From Neoscytalidium dimidiatum (taxonomy: Eukaryota; Ascomycota; Dothideomycetes; Botryosphaeriales; Botryosphaeriaceae): a DNA stretch of 64,000 nucleotides. Below the pieces are notes generated by a model, which did no database searches, had not been told where the DNA came from, and saw only the letters and a program-made list of their open reading frames with translations. This document shows, piece after piece, positions 22,248-35,418 of the stretch (position 1 is its first letter; each line of letters begins with the position of its first letter). A program made the translations under genes and the position numbers. The DNA is taken from positions 744,001-808,000 of the forward strand of contig CM074696.1 of the NCBI GenBank assembly GCA_037367355.1, written 5' to 3'.

Positions 22248-25200
22248 TCAGACCTCGAACTCAGCTCCGCTGTGGTTATTGAAAATGCTCTCCTCGTGGT
22301 CGTTGCTCGCTACGACGCCGCTCATGCGCTCCGTTCGAGTCGGGGTTTCCACCTTGTCCCAGTCCCCGTCCTGAAGCCTGTCGTCCTCTTCCATGCGCTC
22401 GTACTCGCGTCCACCGAAATGCTCATCAATGTGACTGTCGTCCACGAACGTGAAGCCCTTAAAGTTAGCTTGCACCGTCGGCGACAGAGGTGTCGATGCC
22501 GGGTTCATTCCAGCAGCCAACGCGGCAGCCCGCGCATTAAGCGAAGTTGCCTGGTTCAATGCATTGGTGAACTCGGGGTCAAAGTTGGACGTGTCCAACT
22601 CAGACTTCAATTTCGGCTTGAAGGGCGGGACAAGGTTCTTCTTGGACAGGGCATCCCAGTCAATGTCCGCGAAGAAGGGGTGCGCCTTGAGCTCCTCTGC
22701 ATCGCGGTTCGCACCGAGACGGTGCTTGGGGTTCCGGTTGAGCAGACCCTTGACAAAGTTCCGGCCCTCAGTGCTGAGCGCATCGCGAGGGAAGCGCACC
22801 TTGCCAAAGGCAATGTTCTTGTACATCTGCTGCGTGTCCTCTGCATAGAAGGGGCTCCAACCGCAGCACATTTCAAAGACAAGAACACCGAGCGACCAGA
22901 AATCCACCATCTTGGTGTATCCGTGCTCGTCCAGCAGCACTTCGGGCGCCAGGTATTCCGTGGTACCGCAGAAGGTGTTGGTCGTGTCGTTTTCTGTCAG
23001 GTTAGCCTTCGACAGGCCGAAATCGCAGAGAGCAATGTGTCCGTTCGCGTCCAGGAGAATGTTCTCTGGCTTGAGATCTCTGTACACGATGTCGTGCTCG
23101 TGAAGGTGCTGCAGAGCAAGGATAAGCTCGGCAATGTAGAACTTGGCGCGCGCCTCGTTGAAACGACCCTCCTTCTGCAGATGCCAGAAAAGCTCACCGC
23201 CAGACATATAGTCCGTAACAAGATACAGATCCGTGGGTGTTTGGAAAGAGAACTTCAGCCCGACGATGAAGGGTGAATCGGCCATAGCAGTCCGGACGAG
23301 AATGTTGCGCTCTCCCAGCGTGTGTGCAACCTCCTTCTTCTGCACGATGACCTTCTTGGAGAGGACCTTCATGGCGTAGATGCGGCCAGTGTCCTTCTTG
23401 CGGACTTGGAACACCTGGCCGAAAGTGCCCTTTCCAATAAGCTTCAATATCTGAAAATCTTCCGGCCCATAGTGCTTCTTCTCCACTTTCTGGAAGTTGA
23501 CTCGCAGATGAATTTCGCCGGTGACATAGTCCTGCTCGCCTTCTCTCGGCTCCAGGTGGAACCAGGCGTCAAGAGGCTTCTCGTACTCAACCAAGTTAGG
23601 GCAGAAACGGACGTGGCCCAGGAAAGCCTCGTTGTTGGATTTGTCGTACACCGAAACGTCAATCTCAGCGTGGTCACCGACGACGTCACTGTTCTCAAAC
23701 GTTAGTGGGCTAAGAGTGGGGGGCGAGCGGAGGCGGCGCTTACAAAACAGCGTTGTGGTCCCACTTGGGGTCGCTGATCTCCTCGCGGTCTCTGCTCTCC
23801 TGCGGGTTCCATCCGTGGTTGCTGCTCTGCCTGCTTCTCATCGGAATAGCCATCGGTCTTCCGGAATCGCTGTCTGTCCGCATCATGGCCATGGCTCCTC
23901 TGGGCGGTTCCTCTCCCTTCTTCGGGCCATCTGAGATATCCTCTGCCCATTGAAACTGGCACACCACGTACGGGTCGACGCTCGGTCGCAATCCCCGGCC
24001 TTCGGTGATGGCGACTGACAGCTTGCCCTTGGGGGCCACAACTGCAGTGCTGGAGGCCCCATTCGAGCCGCTGCTCCGGGCAGACTGCGATGGGTTAGAG
24101 GTAACCTTTCCTTCCTGGGATTGGGTCCTTGGCGTTTGAGGCGGAGTATTCTGAGCGCGCGCCGCGTTTTCAGTTAGCGTCTTGCCCTCGTCACTCGGTG
24201 ATGATTCTGTGGGACGCCGGGAAGCGGAAGGGGTGGCAACGACAGAGTGAGAAAGAGTGGTCGGCGGGTTGCTTGGGGCGGTGTTCGAAGGACTCGACAA
24301 GTGTGCAGCAGGAACGGGAGTCGTGGTGGTAATGCTAGACACGGGATTGGAGATCGCGAAGGTGTGGCGTCGCGGGGTTGATGCGGAAGAGCCATTTTTC
24401 TTGTCCTCGGCGGACTGCGAGCGGGGAGGGGTACGTGCTCCGCTCGCGTGTGCATTGCCCTCGTCCTTGCTCACTCTGTGCAGGGACGAGGCAGACGAAG
24501 CTGGAGGAGTAGGGTAGGAAAGGGAAGCATCGCCCTTGCCGGCGGACGCCTGCGACGAAGCAGCACCCAGGCGCTCGTGTGGCAGCAGTGGGGGGGACTC
24601 GTCCTCGCCACTCAGCTGTCTGCTCGGCGAGCTGGGCGCGGTGGGCAGCGCGCCGGCGCCGACGCGCGCATCCGGGGGCAGACTCAACTCCGCGCGTCCA
24701 TCAGGTTGTGCATCGGGGCTATGGGAGGGCTGCTGGGGCTCTGAGGGCTGTGCAGAGGCAGAGGGGCCGGACAGCGACGGGCGGGGGCGGAAGACCGAAG
24801 GAATCGAGGGGAGAGAGGAACGAACCTGGCCAAAGTAGCTGAGGATGCCGGGCTGTCGCTTGTCGGTCGGGTCCGGGCGTGGTGTTGCGGCGCCCGGGGG
24901 CGTGGACGAGTTGGAGCCGATGTGGTCGTGATCGTCATCGCCGACTTTGCTATAGGCGGCAAGACGGTTAGCGGACGGCATGGCTGGGGGAGGCCAGCGG
25001 CGGGGGTGCGGTGGAGCGGTGCAGGCGGTTGGGAGTGTGGAGCGTGATATCGAGGTGACGGCAGCGCAGGTCTATTTCAAGAAAACCGTGTGTAACACGA
25101 CTGGGCGGGCGAGTGATGGAGGAAAATCGAACGACGCTCGACCTGTTGCGCAGCCAGCTCGGCCCGATCGGTGCTGGCGCGAACTCGACGGGCTGGCTGG

Positions 25201-25383
25201 CGGGCAGACGGGCAGGCGGGCAGGCGGGCAAGCGAGCGCGCCCCAAGACCAAGAGGAGCTGCACTGCAAGCAAAGCAAGCAAGCAAGCAACCGTGGGTGG
25301 ACTCACCTCTGCATCATGGCCTGGCGCAGCAGGTCGGTGGCCGCGCTGCCGTGAGCGCTGAGGCCCTGGTCGTGCGTGGCCAT
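22248..25383 (-). CDS. SCH9: SCH9-type AGC serine/threonine kinase with N-terminal C2 domain
   Basis: Exons on the minus strand: 25383-25307, 24949-23744 and 23688-22248, giving 907 aa. Sch9 is the fungal S6K-like kinase downstream of TORC1, controlling growth, ribosome production, stress and lifespan. The N-terminus is MATHDQGLSAHGS, then a long Ser/Pro-rich disordered stretch. A C2 domain (about 330-480) begins KGKLSVAITEGRGLRPSVDPY and crosses the second intron at WDHNAVF|DVVGD. The kinase domain (about 500-760) has GKGTFGQV, the catalytic loop YRDLKPEN, DFG and the activation loop TFCGTTEYLAPE, a PDK1 site. The tail has a turn motif (PLSPTV) and the hydrophobic motif FKGFTFVDD, the TORC1 target in Sch9. 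These tail motifs separate it from Ypk/Gad8. The 357-nt first intron ends TATAG after a GCTAAC branch site; this choice keeps frame and the family-like start. Confidence 0.93.
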
Positions 25384-26899
25384 GGTGGTCCAATGCCGCG
25401 GCGGGCGAGGTGCTGGGGGCGCTGCTGCAGCTGCTGCTGCTGCTGGGGGCGCTGGTGCTGGAGCTGTTGGGCCCGGCGAGACGGCGTCGTCGATCGACAG
25501 TGACAGCGTCGGTACGGCGGCGCTCAGCGACTGCGACTGCGACGGCGACTGCGACTGCGACGGCGACGGGCGGCGCGGCGGCGAGGCGCTCAGTCGTCGG
25601 GATAGCGGGCGTGGTAGGCGAAGTGGAAGGTTTTCTGCGCTCGCTGCTGGTGCTTGTGCGGCCGGGCGCTCATTTGCAGTGTGCGGGTGGGAGGGCGGTG
25701 CGGAATTCAAGGACGCGGGCGGCGTCGCGGCTTTGAGAGGTACTAATGAGGGCGTCATCTTCTCGCGTGGCCCGCGCAGGAGACCGCCCAAATGTCCGAG
25801 TCGAGCTTTAGGCGGCGCGCCTATTGGGCGGCGGGCGTGCAAGGTTCGACGGCCGCCGGCGGTGGGGCTGGGCGTTTTCGGTGATGAGAAGGCAGCCCGC
25901 AAGCAAGTGCGCGCTGCTCCTCTCCACCAGCCGGCCGATAGCGTAAGAAACACTGGCGCGCAAGACGCCTGAACCAACGCGCACCTCCACCGCTTATGCA
26001 GGGTGAGGCCCGCATTTACACCGCTTCCCCTTTGCATTCGCAGCGCCGCCAGCTGTGACTTCACCCGCCACCCACCTTGGGCTACTGTGTCCGCGTCTGC
26101 GCCCAGCGCCAACACGCCGCTCCTCACCCTCACCCTCACCAGCCTGGGGCCTGACCGGCGCCGCCCGCGCCGCAAATCAGGGAGCAAGGAGGCTGCCTGG
26201 CATCTGTCACCCCATCGTCTTCATGGGTCGCACGGTAGCGCAGATCGTCAACTTCGCCGTGTACGAGGATAGCCTGCAGCTAGCCCAGCCGCGCACCAGC
26301 AGCCAGCAGCCAGCAGCCAGGCAGCCAGGCGCCTGGTTGCCCGCTGCACCACGCCCTCGTCCAGCAGCTCCTGACAGATGCAGAGTGCAGAGCGCGTGCT
26401 GCAGGTGACTCGGCCGCCTGAGGGCGGGTGTAGGACGGACTGCTGTTTGTCGTGCTGCTCTCCTGCAGGATACGCACTGCACCCGTCCGGGCTATGACGC
26501 ATGGCAAACCCACCGGCATGTGAAATCGCGAGTAAGGCATCGTGAACCACCCAGTCGGTGGCGCTGCCACGGAATAGCTCCCGGTCTGAGGCCTATCTAA
26601 TCAGATCACCGCCCCACACTTCTTAGGTTTAGCTGCAGGGCTCGCGTGGTGACTAAGCTATAACTAAGCGGCAGAGCAGCTGCTGCGCGGCCGCGCTGCT
26701 GCACCAGAGCATCGCGCGCGAACAAGGAAACGAACACCATCGCGACTACCCGCGCACCGCGCTCCGCGTTCCGCACTCCACCCGCGCGCCAGATCACCAC
26801 TACCGCAATGCCTCCACGCCGGTCGCGTGCAGCCGCCGCTGCCTCCACTCCCATCAGTGCGCCCACTGCCGCCTCGTCCAGCTTTTCACACCATTAACT
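25384..26899. other. divergent upstream region of SCH9 and RSC7/NPL6
   Basis: About 1.5 kb shared by two divergent genes, GC-rich. A run of GCGACT/GCGACG units lies near 25530-25570 in the SCH9 leader. Repeated GCAGCCAGCAGCCAG occurs near 26300-26330. An upstream ATG at 26808 may belong to the RSC7 gene. No other gene is supported. Confidence 0.55.
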
Positions 26900-28540
26900 A
26901 TGCTGCCAGGAACGCCCACGCCCGTTGTTGCCGAGTCTGATGCAGACGCACAAGAGTCGCAGGACGAGACGCCCGCCGAGAACGACGGCGATGACGAAGT
27001 CGCCACGCCCGCTCAGGATGCAGACGACGACGCCGAGGCCGAGGCAGAGCCAGATCCGCCATCAGAGCGCTCGTCCCCCGTCGTCCAGCAGTTTCCGCGC
27101 AAACGCCGCCTAGGTCGTCCGCCCAAGAACCGCCCCCCGGACTGGGACAATGCCGATTCGAACAATGACAACGAGTCACAGAGGGGAACTCCCGCCAAAC
27201 GTCGCCGTGGCCGTCCCTCTACCGGTGGTTTTAGAGGAAGACCTAGAGGAGGGCCGTCGCATGTCACGCGCGTGCCTATCGACAAGGAGGGTAACCTCAT
27301 GGATGTCGTTGACGATGAGGTCGCTCTACCCGAGGACCCCGAAGGAGAGCAGAAAGTCGACAAGCTGGGCAACCTCAAGGGCGGCCGGGACTACCGCGTT
27401 CGCGTCTTCACCATCACCGGCCGCGGAGACAGGCTGTACATGCTGTCCACGGAACCAGCAAGATGCTGTGGCTTCAGGGACAGTTACCTGTTCTTTACCA
27501 AGCACATGCAACTTTACAAGATCATCGTCAACGACGACGAGAAGCGCGACTTGATCGAGCGTGAGATCATTCCGCATTCGTACAAAGGTCGTGCAATCGG
27601 TGTGGTCACTGCACGCTCAGTCTTCCGAGAGTTCGGAGCGCGTATCATTATCGGCGGAAGACGAATCATCGATGACTATTATGTGAAGGCAGCTCGCGAG
27701 AGGGGCGATATTGAGGGAGAAATCGCGGACCCGAATGATCGGCTCCCCCCTCCGGGTGAGCCGTACAACAAGAACCAATATGTTGCATGGCATGGTGCTA
27801 GTGCTGTATATCACACAGGCGGCCCTAGCGTGCCGATGCCCAACGGCAAAGCCATTCCAGGAAAGCGGAGAATCAACATCACGTCAGCAAATTGGCAATT
27901 CGAGCACGCTCGAGCAGCGAGGTAAGCATGATATGACAAGTCTTTCCTTCCTGAGCCTTTGCTGATGACCCACAGCCGATTTAACTCGGCCCTCGTGGCT
28001 GTTCGTCGCACGAATGTGGAGGGTATCTATGATCCTCACACAAACCAAATGCATTTTCCCAAAATCATGCAGCCGACCCATGCACGCTGGGAAGAATTGC
28101 CCATTGCAGATGATGATTTCGAATACGAAGATCCACATTCGAAAGCACGACTCACGAACGGAACCTCAGGTCTTACCAATGGAGTTCACGCCAACGGATC
28201 CACCAACGGCACTGTATCTACGAAGAGATCCAAGAAGACAATATTTGGTCCAGTCCCCGGTGTCATCTCCCGTAACTTCCTGGTTATAGACACTTATTTT
28301 GAGAGTGCGCCGATTACTGGAGCTGGAGTCCCGGGGCCTGACGGCGACTTCCATGACGTAGGAGTGAATGGTCTTCCAAATGTCAGCGACGAGATTCTGG
28401 CCGAATTGCCCCCTGAATGTCGAAAGGCGCTGGAAGAAGCTAAAGAGAAGGAGCATGAATGGAAAAACAGGTGGCACAGCGAAGCTATCGATGGTTCAAG
28501 AAAGGAACTCAAGATCGGCTTCACCGGTGTACCGGTTTAG
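26900..28540 (+). CDS. NPL6: RSC7/NPL6-family chromatin-remodelling subunit
   Basis: Exons 26900-27921 and 27976-28540, giving 528 aa. Rsc7 (Npl6) and its paralogue Swp82 are subunits of the RSC and SWI/SNF remodellers that move nucleosomes. The N-terminus is acidic, then three AT-hook-like motifs appear: KRRLGRPPK, KRRRGRPS and RGRPRGG. The conserved core includes GGRDYRVRVFTITGRGDRLYML, GFRDSYLFFTKHMQLYKI, IPHSYKGRAIGVVTARSVF and EFGARIIIGGRRIIDDY. The second exon begins SRFNSALVAVRRTNVEGIYDP. Start uncertainty: an alternative first exon at 26808-26826 spliced to 26910 would give MPPRRSRTPTPVVAE in frame (531 aa), but its donor GTGCAG is weak. Acts in the nucleus. Confidence 0.9.
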
Positions 28541-29765
28541 CCAAATCTCGATGCATGATTAAATTCTTAGTTTCCAAGACCTTGGGTATGGGAAAACTGG
28601 TTTTGGCGTTTTAATCACTTTCGGCGATGAAGAAAGCAACCTTCTGCTGCTTACAATCAGACATCCAATATCCCCAGTTTGTGGAGTGTGTATAATATAG
28701 CTTTTCATTATGCTTTTAAGGATGGGCTGGGGACGATGATTCAAGAACAGTCTGGGAGGTCTATCAGAGATGATGTTCCAAGGACAAAAGGCATTACTGG
28801 CTGATAGAATACCATATAGGTATGCGAATTCGGAAAAAGAAGACTTGCACTCGCTATCCCCCTCCATTTCATTTGATAAATCTGTACGGAGTGTGCTTTT
28901 TGCTGGTGTGGATGGATATTCCATTAGTAGGCTAAGCAAGGGAGGTTTAGAAGCGTAACGTTAATAGGTGATGCGCTACTATATCAGGTATGTGAGTCGT
29001 TCATAATAGCATGCGTCGGAAGACTGATGGCAGAGAGTCGATTGGCAATATATCAGTATCACCCTTGGAAAGATTGCTTACCAATACATCGAAGCAAAAA
29101 TATACGATCGTTTTCTACAACTACACATGTTACACGTGCTTCCCTTCTCAACTCATGGGTGAGATGGTATCTTAAACCTACATATACTCTAGCAGCTCAC
29201 ACTTTGCTTACACAGTGAGATTGTATTGCCGGTCCACGGGGAATTGCTTCATCCTTACTGGGTCCCTCGCCCCAACTTCTCGCAACGCCATCTGGACCTC
29301 TTATCTCAAGAATGTCGTGCGGAGTTTCCTTCAACCCAGAATCCCGAACCTTCAGCACAATTTTCTTAGTAGTCTCCAATTTCTGGTATACAAGCACGCC
29401 GCAATCTCGTGAGTTGCATGATGGGAAATGCATGGCAGCTGGGCAGAGGCTTGGCGCGCAACTCCTTGCGAACGAACAACCGCTTTCGGCCAACAAAGAT
29501 TTTGAAAAACGACCAGAAAGGAAGAACAAGTGACGATAACGCATAAAGACCTTGCAGGGCTCTATTGTGTTCCGACGTCATGTCCATTTCTTCTTCTCCC
29601 TGGCTTCTGATACGACAACTACCTGGCTGCTTGAATTGGAGGCACCACACTTCCAAAAGAAGGAGCTTACGAGAACGGCGGCTAGACCACTCGGAATAAC
29701 AGGTGTCGCCAGCTCCCAGCAGGACTTCAGGAAGAGCTGCCCGCTCCTGTTGATTCAAGTTCAAC
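28541..29765. other. intergenic spacer, AT-richer
   Basis: 3' flank of RSC7 and promoter of the receptor gene. It is noticeably AT-richer than neighbouring spacers. The open frames are short and motif-free. I see no gene. Confidence 0.6.
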
Positions 29766-32487
29766 ATGGCCTCTGACGATACGACAACATGCCCACCACC
29801 GTTCATCTCGGACGCGGATTATCAGACGGGCGGGGGCTGTACGTATTCTCTTATTCTGTTGCTATATGATCACCGGGGGCCCTGTCTTTTTCTTCTAAGA
29901 TACGCAGCTGACACGAGACTTACCATTCCCAGACGTTGATGGCCGCTTCTGCGGCGTCAACCCTGAAGTAGCTGGGCAGAAATGCTGTCTCCCCTGTCCG
30001 GTCCAGGACTGGGTCTACCCAGCAGGTACGTGACCTACCCACCGGCAGCCACATCAGAACAGTGCCAACCCACAACTCCCACAGAGTACGTCGAAAGGCT
30101 CAAAATTGCCAATTACGTGGGCATCAGTTCCGTCGCGCTCTGCTGTTTCTTGCTCCTCTCCTTCCTCATCCTCCCATCTGAGCGCAGCAACCGACACTAC
30201 CTAACCATCAGCGTCACGTTTGCCATCACATTCTTCTCTATCCCGTTCGTCATCCCGCTCGGCACAACTCCCGAGATGTGCCACGACAAGATCACGCCGA
30301 ACGGGCAGGGCTCAGACACGTCCTGCGCTTGGACGGGTGCGCTGCTCCTTCTCGGAGCCATTGGGTCCGCTTTGTGGAGTAAGCAATCCCAACGCCTGTG
30401 CACCTAACTCACCGATCACTAAGCCAGACTCCAGTCCTGATGCGCGCTCTCTGGTTACATCTCAGAGTCTGCTGGGAGATCGATCCGGGCCGGCCCTTCA
30501 TGCTCGTCTCGACGGCCATCGGGATCGTCGTCCCCGTCGCGTTGACGGCCGTGTCCCTGACTGTTACTGGCGTCTCCTACCGCACGGGACTCGTCTGCCT
30601 GCCCAATCATCGACACGCCCTCGTCACTTTCTGGGCGTGGGAGGTCGGGTTCGCGGGCTTGGCGCTTCTGGTGCAGGGAGTCACGACCGGGTACTGCGTG
30701 TGGGTGTACCTGCGCGTCCACATTCGCGGGACGCGTAGAGAAAGAGGTGTGGCGACGATAGCGGGGAATGGAAGCGCACCGGCAACACCACTGGAGCACT
30801 CAAGTTTCGCGAGCGAGTCCACCGACGGGACGGGAGCCAGCAGCGGGTCGACGCCGCGGCGACGGCGGCAGCGGAACACGTGGCGGAAGATGCGGCGGAT
30901 GTTGCTGATGCAGTGGCGAGGCATAGCCTTGACCCTGATCATGGCCATCGAATCCCTGTTCTACATATTCGTCTTCGTAGCGCAGGACACGCGGTTTGGC
31001 GAGGTGGCCGGCAAGGCGAACGAGCCGGATGCGAAGACGTGGAGCGCGTGTCTGGTGCTGACGGGAGGGTCCAGGGCGGCCTGTTTGAGATACGCCGGAA
31101 GACTGGCTATATCGCAGGATTTGGTGTTGGGCTCGCTGCTGCTAGGTTCGGTGAGTGCTGCACACGTCCCATCACTGATTCCTCCTTCAACCCCTCCCTC
31201 AGTCACTTCAGCCTTGAATACTCCACGCTCACCTACCTCCTCTAGCTCATCGGCACGCAAAACTTCTTCCTCCTCGCCCGCACCGGTATGTTCATCGGTT
31301 GGTGGGAACTCCTCTGCCATCCCTTCCAGCACCTCCCCCGTCTCCTCCACCGCCGCAACTCCGACCTGCCCCTAACCTCCCTCAACCCTTCCGACGGCCA
31401 CCATCCCCATCCCGCAACAACCCGCAAAATCATCCCAAAACCATCCTCCCACGACTACGCCACCAGCAGCACCACACCCCTCGTGACCAGCACCTCCCCC
31501 ATCCACCGCCCCAGCACCAAACCACCGCCCCTCCTCCTCTTCAACCCCATCCGCCGCGCCCGCTCCACAGCCTCAAACACCACCAGCCAGCACTCCGGCC
31601 TCGACCCAGACATGCCGCCCGTCGCGATCACCAACCCGTACAAGCTGTCGCTCCCGTCCGAGCGCGCGCGCCTGGCCCGCGCGGGCGAGGCCGTCGACCT
31701 GCACGCCCTGTACGCGCGCGACGTGCGGGACGAGCGCGCGGCGTTCGACGCGGCGCGGCCGGCGACGCCGCCGCCGCCGCCGCTGCCGCTGAGCGTGGGG
31801 AGTAAGGGTCCGTCGTCGCCCGCTGGCGGAGGACGAGGAGGTGCTGATGAGGGAGGCCGCTCGCTCGCGACGGCGGCGGCGCCGCTGTCGCTACCCTCGC
31901 CGTCGCCGACGGGCGCGGTCACGCATCCTCTTCCGGCTCCGGCTGCTGGACCGGCGTCCGGGCCAGCAGCGGGAGGAGGAGGAGGAGGAGGAGGAGGAGC
32001 AGCAGCAGCAGCAGCAGCATCAGGCAGACCAGGACAAGCGGGATCGCGGACATCAACGCCCCCTATCCGTCCCCAACGGCACATCCGGCCCCCTTCCTCC
32101 TCTTCCCCGACCCCGTCCGCCGCGCTCTGCCCCTCGCCCTCGCACACGCCCGACTTCCTCCGCCCCGCCGTCCCCGCCGCCGACCCGGGCGTCGCGAACT
32201 GGCACCGCCTCCCGGCGTGGGCGCGCTCGTCGTCGTTGACGCGTTCCGGAAGCGTTGGCTCGGCGACCTCGCAGCAGCAGCTGAGCGCGAGCGAGTTGAG
32301 GGGTGCGATGAGAGGGGGGTTGGCGTTGCATCCGGTTGATGTTCGGGAGTTTGGAGAAGGAGTGCGAGAAGGAGGAGGAGGAGGGGGAGGCCTGATAGTG
32401 AGTGGCGATGACGGCGATGGCGATGGCGATGGCGATGTGGGCGAGGAAGCTATGGACGGGCGGAGAGGACGTAGGGGGAGTGGGTAG
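29766..32487 (+). CDS. seven-transmembrane receptor-like protein, possibly fungal Frizzled/Smoothened-like
   Basis: Exons 29766-29838, 29933-30025, 30085-30378, 30435-31150 and 31246-32487, giving 805 aa. The extracellular N-terminus (about 65 aa) is Cys-rich: FCGVNP and KCCLPCPVQDWVYP. Seven hydrophobic segments follow: VGISSVALCCFLLLSFLI; ITFFSIPFVIPLG; LLLLGAIGSALWILMRAL; FMLVSTAIGIVVPVALTAV; FWAWEVGFAGLALLVQG; GIALTLIMAIESLFYIFVFV; and LVLGSLLLGSLIGTQNFFLL. A basic loop with STPRRRRQR lies between segments 5 and 6. The cytosolic tail of about 390 aa is low-complexity (Ser, Pro, Gly, Ala). Receptor topology is seen; the Frizzled/Smoothened-like label is memory of similar fungal proteins and is tentative. 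The ligand is unknown. Confidence 0.75.
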
Positions 32488-35418
32488 GGAGGGGGTTGGA
32501 GTTTGATGGATATTTTCTGCGATGACGGATAGATGAAAGAGGTGGACGGTAGAGAGGATGACGGGATGGGATAATGGTGTTGAACAAGCAGGACGGCGTA
32601 GATCATCGTTGTCGTAGACGTGACGCGAGAGTTCGAAACGTGGAGCAATGTGCGGGGAAGGTACGTACCGCTGCCGTGCATCTTCCCCGGAGATGGACAG
32701 CAGACTTACATAATGCGTTATAGGTACTTTGATTGTAGTAGAGTGCCACAGTAGCCAATGCAAACTCCGTTCCACACAAGCAATCCACCCATCCACCCAC
32801 ATCGACGCACGAAGCCCTCTCTCTCTCTCTCACGTAAACCGCTCGGATGACCACCGACGCAGATGACACCACGCATCGCCCATAGACCCCAATGGAGTTT
32901 CGGAGATCATCACCACTCAAGGCCAGCAGCCGGTGCCACTCGCTCCGCCCAATCCGTCTTCGGAACGAAAGGCAAAAAAAAAAAAAAAAACCACTCACGC
33001 TCACAACATGCACTCCTGCCCGACACAACCCACCTAAAGAAACGCCCATCTCACGGGCAAACCCGTTCTGCGGAAAGAGCAGGCGAACGCGAACCCTGCT
33101 TTTCGTTTTTCTCCGACGGACGACGATCGAATGAGGAGGCGCCTTGCTGCGCCTCCACTCTTTCTCCTCTCCCACCCCTCCTGCTCGACATCACACGGTC
33201 AGGAAGAAAACACGACATCACCGTGCATACTCGCTGCGGCAATTATCCTTTCCCTTTCCCGCTTCCCTTCGCCACCACCGACACGCTGACGAAACTTCTA
33301 AGCCCATCGCAGGCGACGCAGCAAAGGTGGGAGGGCAACAACAGTGGGCGAGCGGACGGTAGTGGTGGCAGATAGCAGCAAGAAAAACCGAGAAAGAGGT
33401 GAGTGAGCAGGAACGAGGCGGAGTGTCGTGTCCCAAGGCCCGAGCAATCTGCTTCGCACGGACGAACGTCCGGACCGTGCATGCTCCCACACCCATCACC
33501 CCCCCAAACACAGCCCACGGTCGGCTGGCCAGCGGTCTTCTACACGCTCGCACGTACTGTACTTTTCGGTCAAGGCGAGCAGGAGCCGACCGACCGGGGA
33601 ATTCGGAATGGAAAAGGCTTAGCCTGCAGTCAGTTCCCCAGCCGCACGCAGTACAGAGCGCACCGCGGCCAAAAAAAAAAAAATAAAAAAAAGTTAAGAC
33701 GAAAACTCCGGCAGACTCACTCCAAAACAGCAGGACCATATATAGCAAAACACGAGGAAAGGGAGCCGACCACCTCGGTTCGGACGAACAGCAAAGAGAA
33801 TGAATGGCAGGAGGAAAACCCTCAGACGCGCGCCTTTTCGTCATTCTCTCACGAATGAAATCTCTCCTTCCCTTGACGATGAGGAGACGCGAGGAGCTTC
33901 CCGCTCGGAGATGAAGGAACTTCGTTAGACGAGGGACGAGTGCAGCCAAGTTTCAATGTCTTTGAAACGCCATATATCACAGGCCCCCTCCCATCATCAC
34001 CCAGATCTCCAGGTAGACAAGGGCCGCCACGGGAATGACGGCAATATCCTGAAAATGAGACCCCTAGCGGTCTAGAACACGAACATCGACCGACGTCACA
34101 TGTCAAAAATCACGAAGAATGCTGAATCAAGGGATGTGGTAGCTGTGTGTGTGCGTTGCACTTTCGCTGTTGTGGCTCCCAGCAGAAAGTCGAGAAAAGG
34201 GTTTCTGTATTCTTATTGTTTGTTTGTTTCGTCCTTGAAGCAATCTGTCTTTTCGGTATAAGTTATTTTTGTGGATTTTTTTGTCTCTGTGTGAATGAAG
34301 AACCCAATCCGTCCCCAAGCATCTGCGTGAAGTGTACGCAACTGTAATGCCGTCACCGTCTTGATATTGTTATTCCAGAATTAATCCCGGCCAATGAAAT
34401 AAGAGAGAAAGAAGCCGAAAAAAAAAAGGACAAAACAATTGGGCTCTGTGGTTTGGGTATTTGCAACGCGCGCAGTAGTCTGTAGGATGAAGGCCCTCCT
34501 CCGGCAACCATCGAATGCCATTAATTACAAAAAAAAAAAACCAGAATGAAAACCAAAGCCTCCGGCCATGCAAAAACTCGGTGTCGCTCGTGGAGGTCCG
34601 CGAAGTAAAAAGGGAGAATCTCGAATCGAAGTGAAGTCGTAAACGTTGAGAAGGGGGGTTTAGAGGCTGAAAGCGCAATGATCGCCCGGGGTATGAAGGA
34701 ATGGGTTGATCCCGCGCACGTGTCGCGGGACCGACGACCATCGCAGAGTAAGAAGAAGAGCCAACGCGGCGCTTGCCGGGCCTGAGCCTAGCCCAGACCC
34801 AGCAGCGAGGCGCGGCACGAAGTGCAGAGTTTTAAAAGCGCAAGAATGCTCCCGATGATACCCCGAAAGCAAAGAAGCAAGAGATCCAGCCAACACCCCT
34901 TCCGATAATGCCCCCCACCAGCCAGGTCCATAGTCTAGTCGCTGAAGCATTCAACAAAATAAAAAGGAAAAAAAAAAAGGGAATGCCGCGGGAATCGATG
35001 CAGCAACTGAGAAAATGAGAACTTCATCAAGGAAATCTATGCACACCAGAAGCCGGAAATGATTTCGGGGCGGATGCAGTTTGTCGTCAATAAACCAATC
35101 GGAGGTGGAACGTGTGCCACAGTGGCAACAGGATATCCGAAGTGTAGATCCGCGTCCGCTGGAGCGTGTCTTCGTCGAGGAAACAGGCGAAAGAATCCCC
35201 AAGATATACAGGGAGAAAGAACTAATAAGAGGATCCGGAAATGCGCAAGTGCTTTTGGGTGACAATCCTCCCGAACTTTTCGATGCCAATTCGGTGCAAA
35301 CCAGAAAAAAAAAAAAAGAAAAAGGTGACACCCGCCTGAAGCGTTTTGACAGACGTCAGACGCTAGACATAGGACGGTCAGATAGACCGACCTAGGGTGC
35401 GGTCAAATGGGTCACTAC
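32488..35418. other. convergent intergenic region, 2.9 kb
   Basis: Lies between the receptor gene (plus) and the cyclin gene (minus), so it is mostly 3' flank on both sides. It has many A-tracts of 10-17 nt (32975, 33670, 34528, 34968, 35306) and a CTCTCTCT run near 32815-32831. No coding motif was seen on either strand. It is long for a space between two gene ends. Confidence 0.55.
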
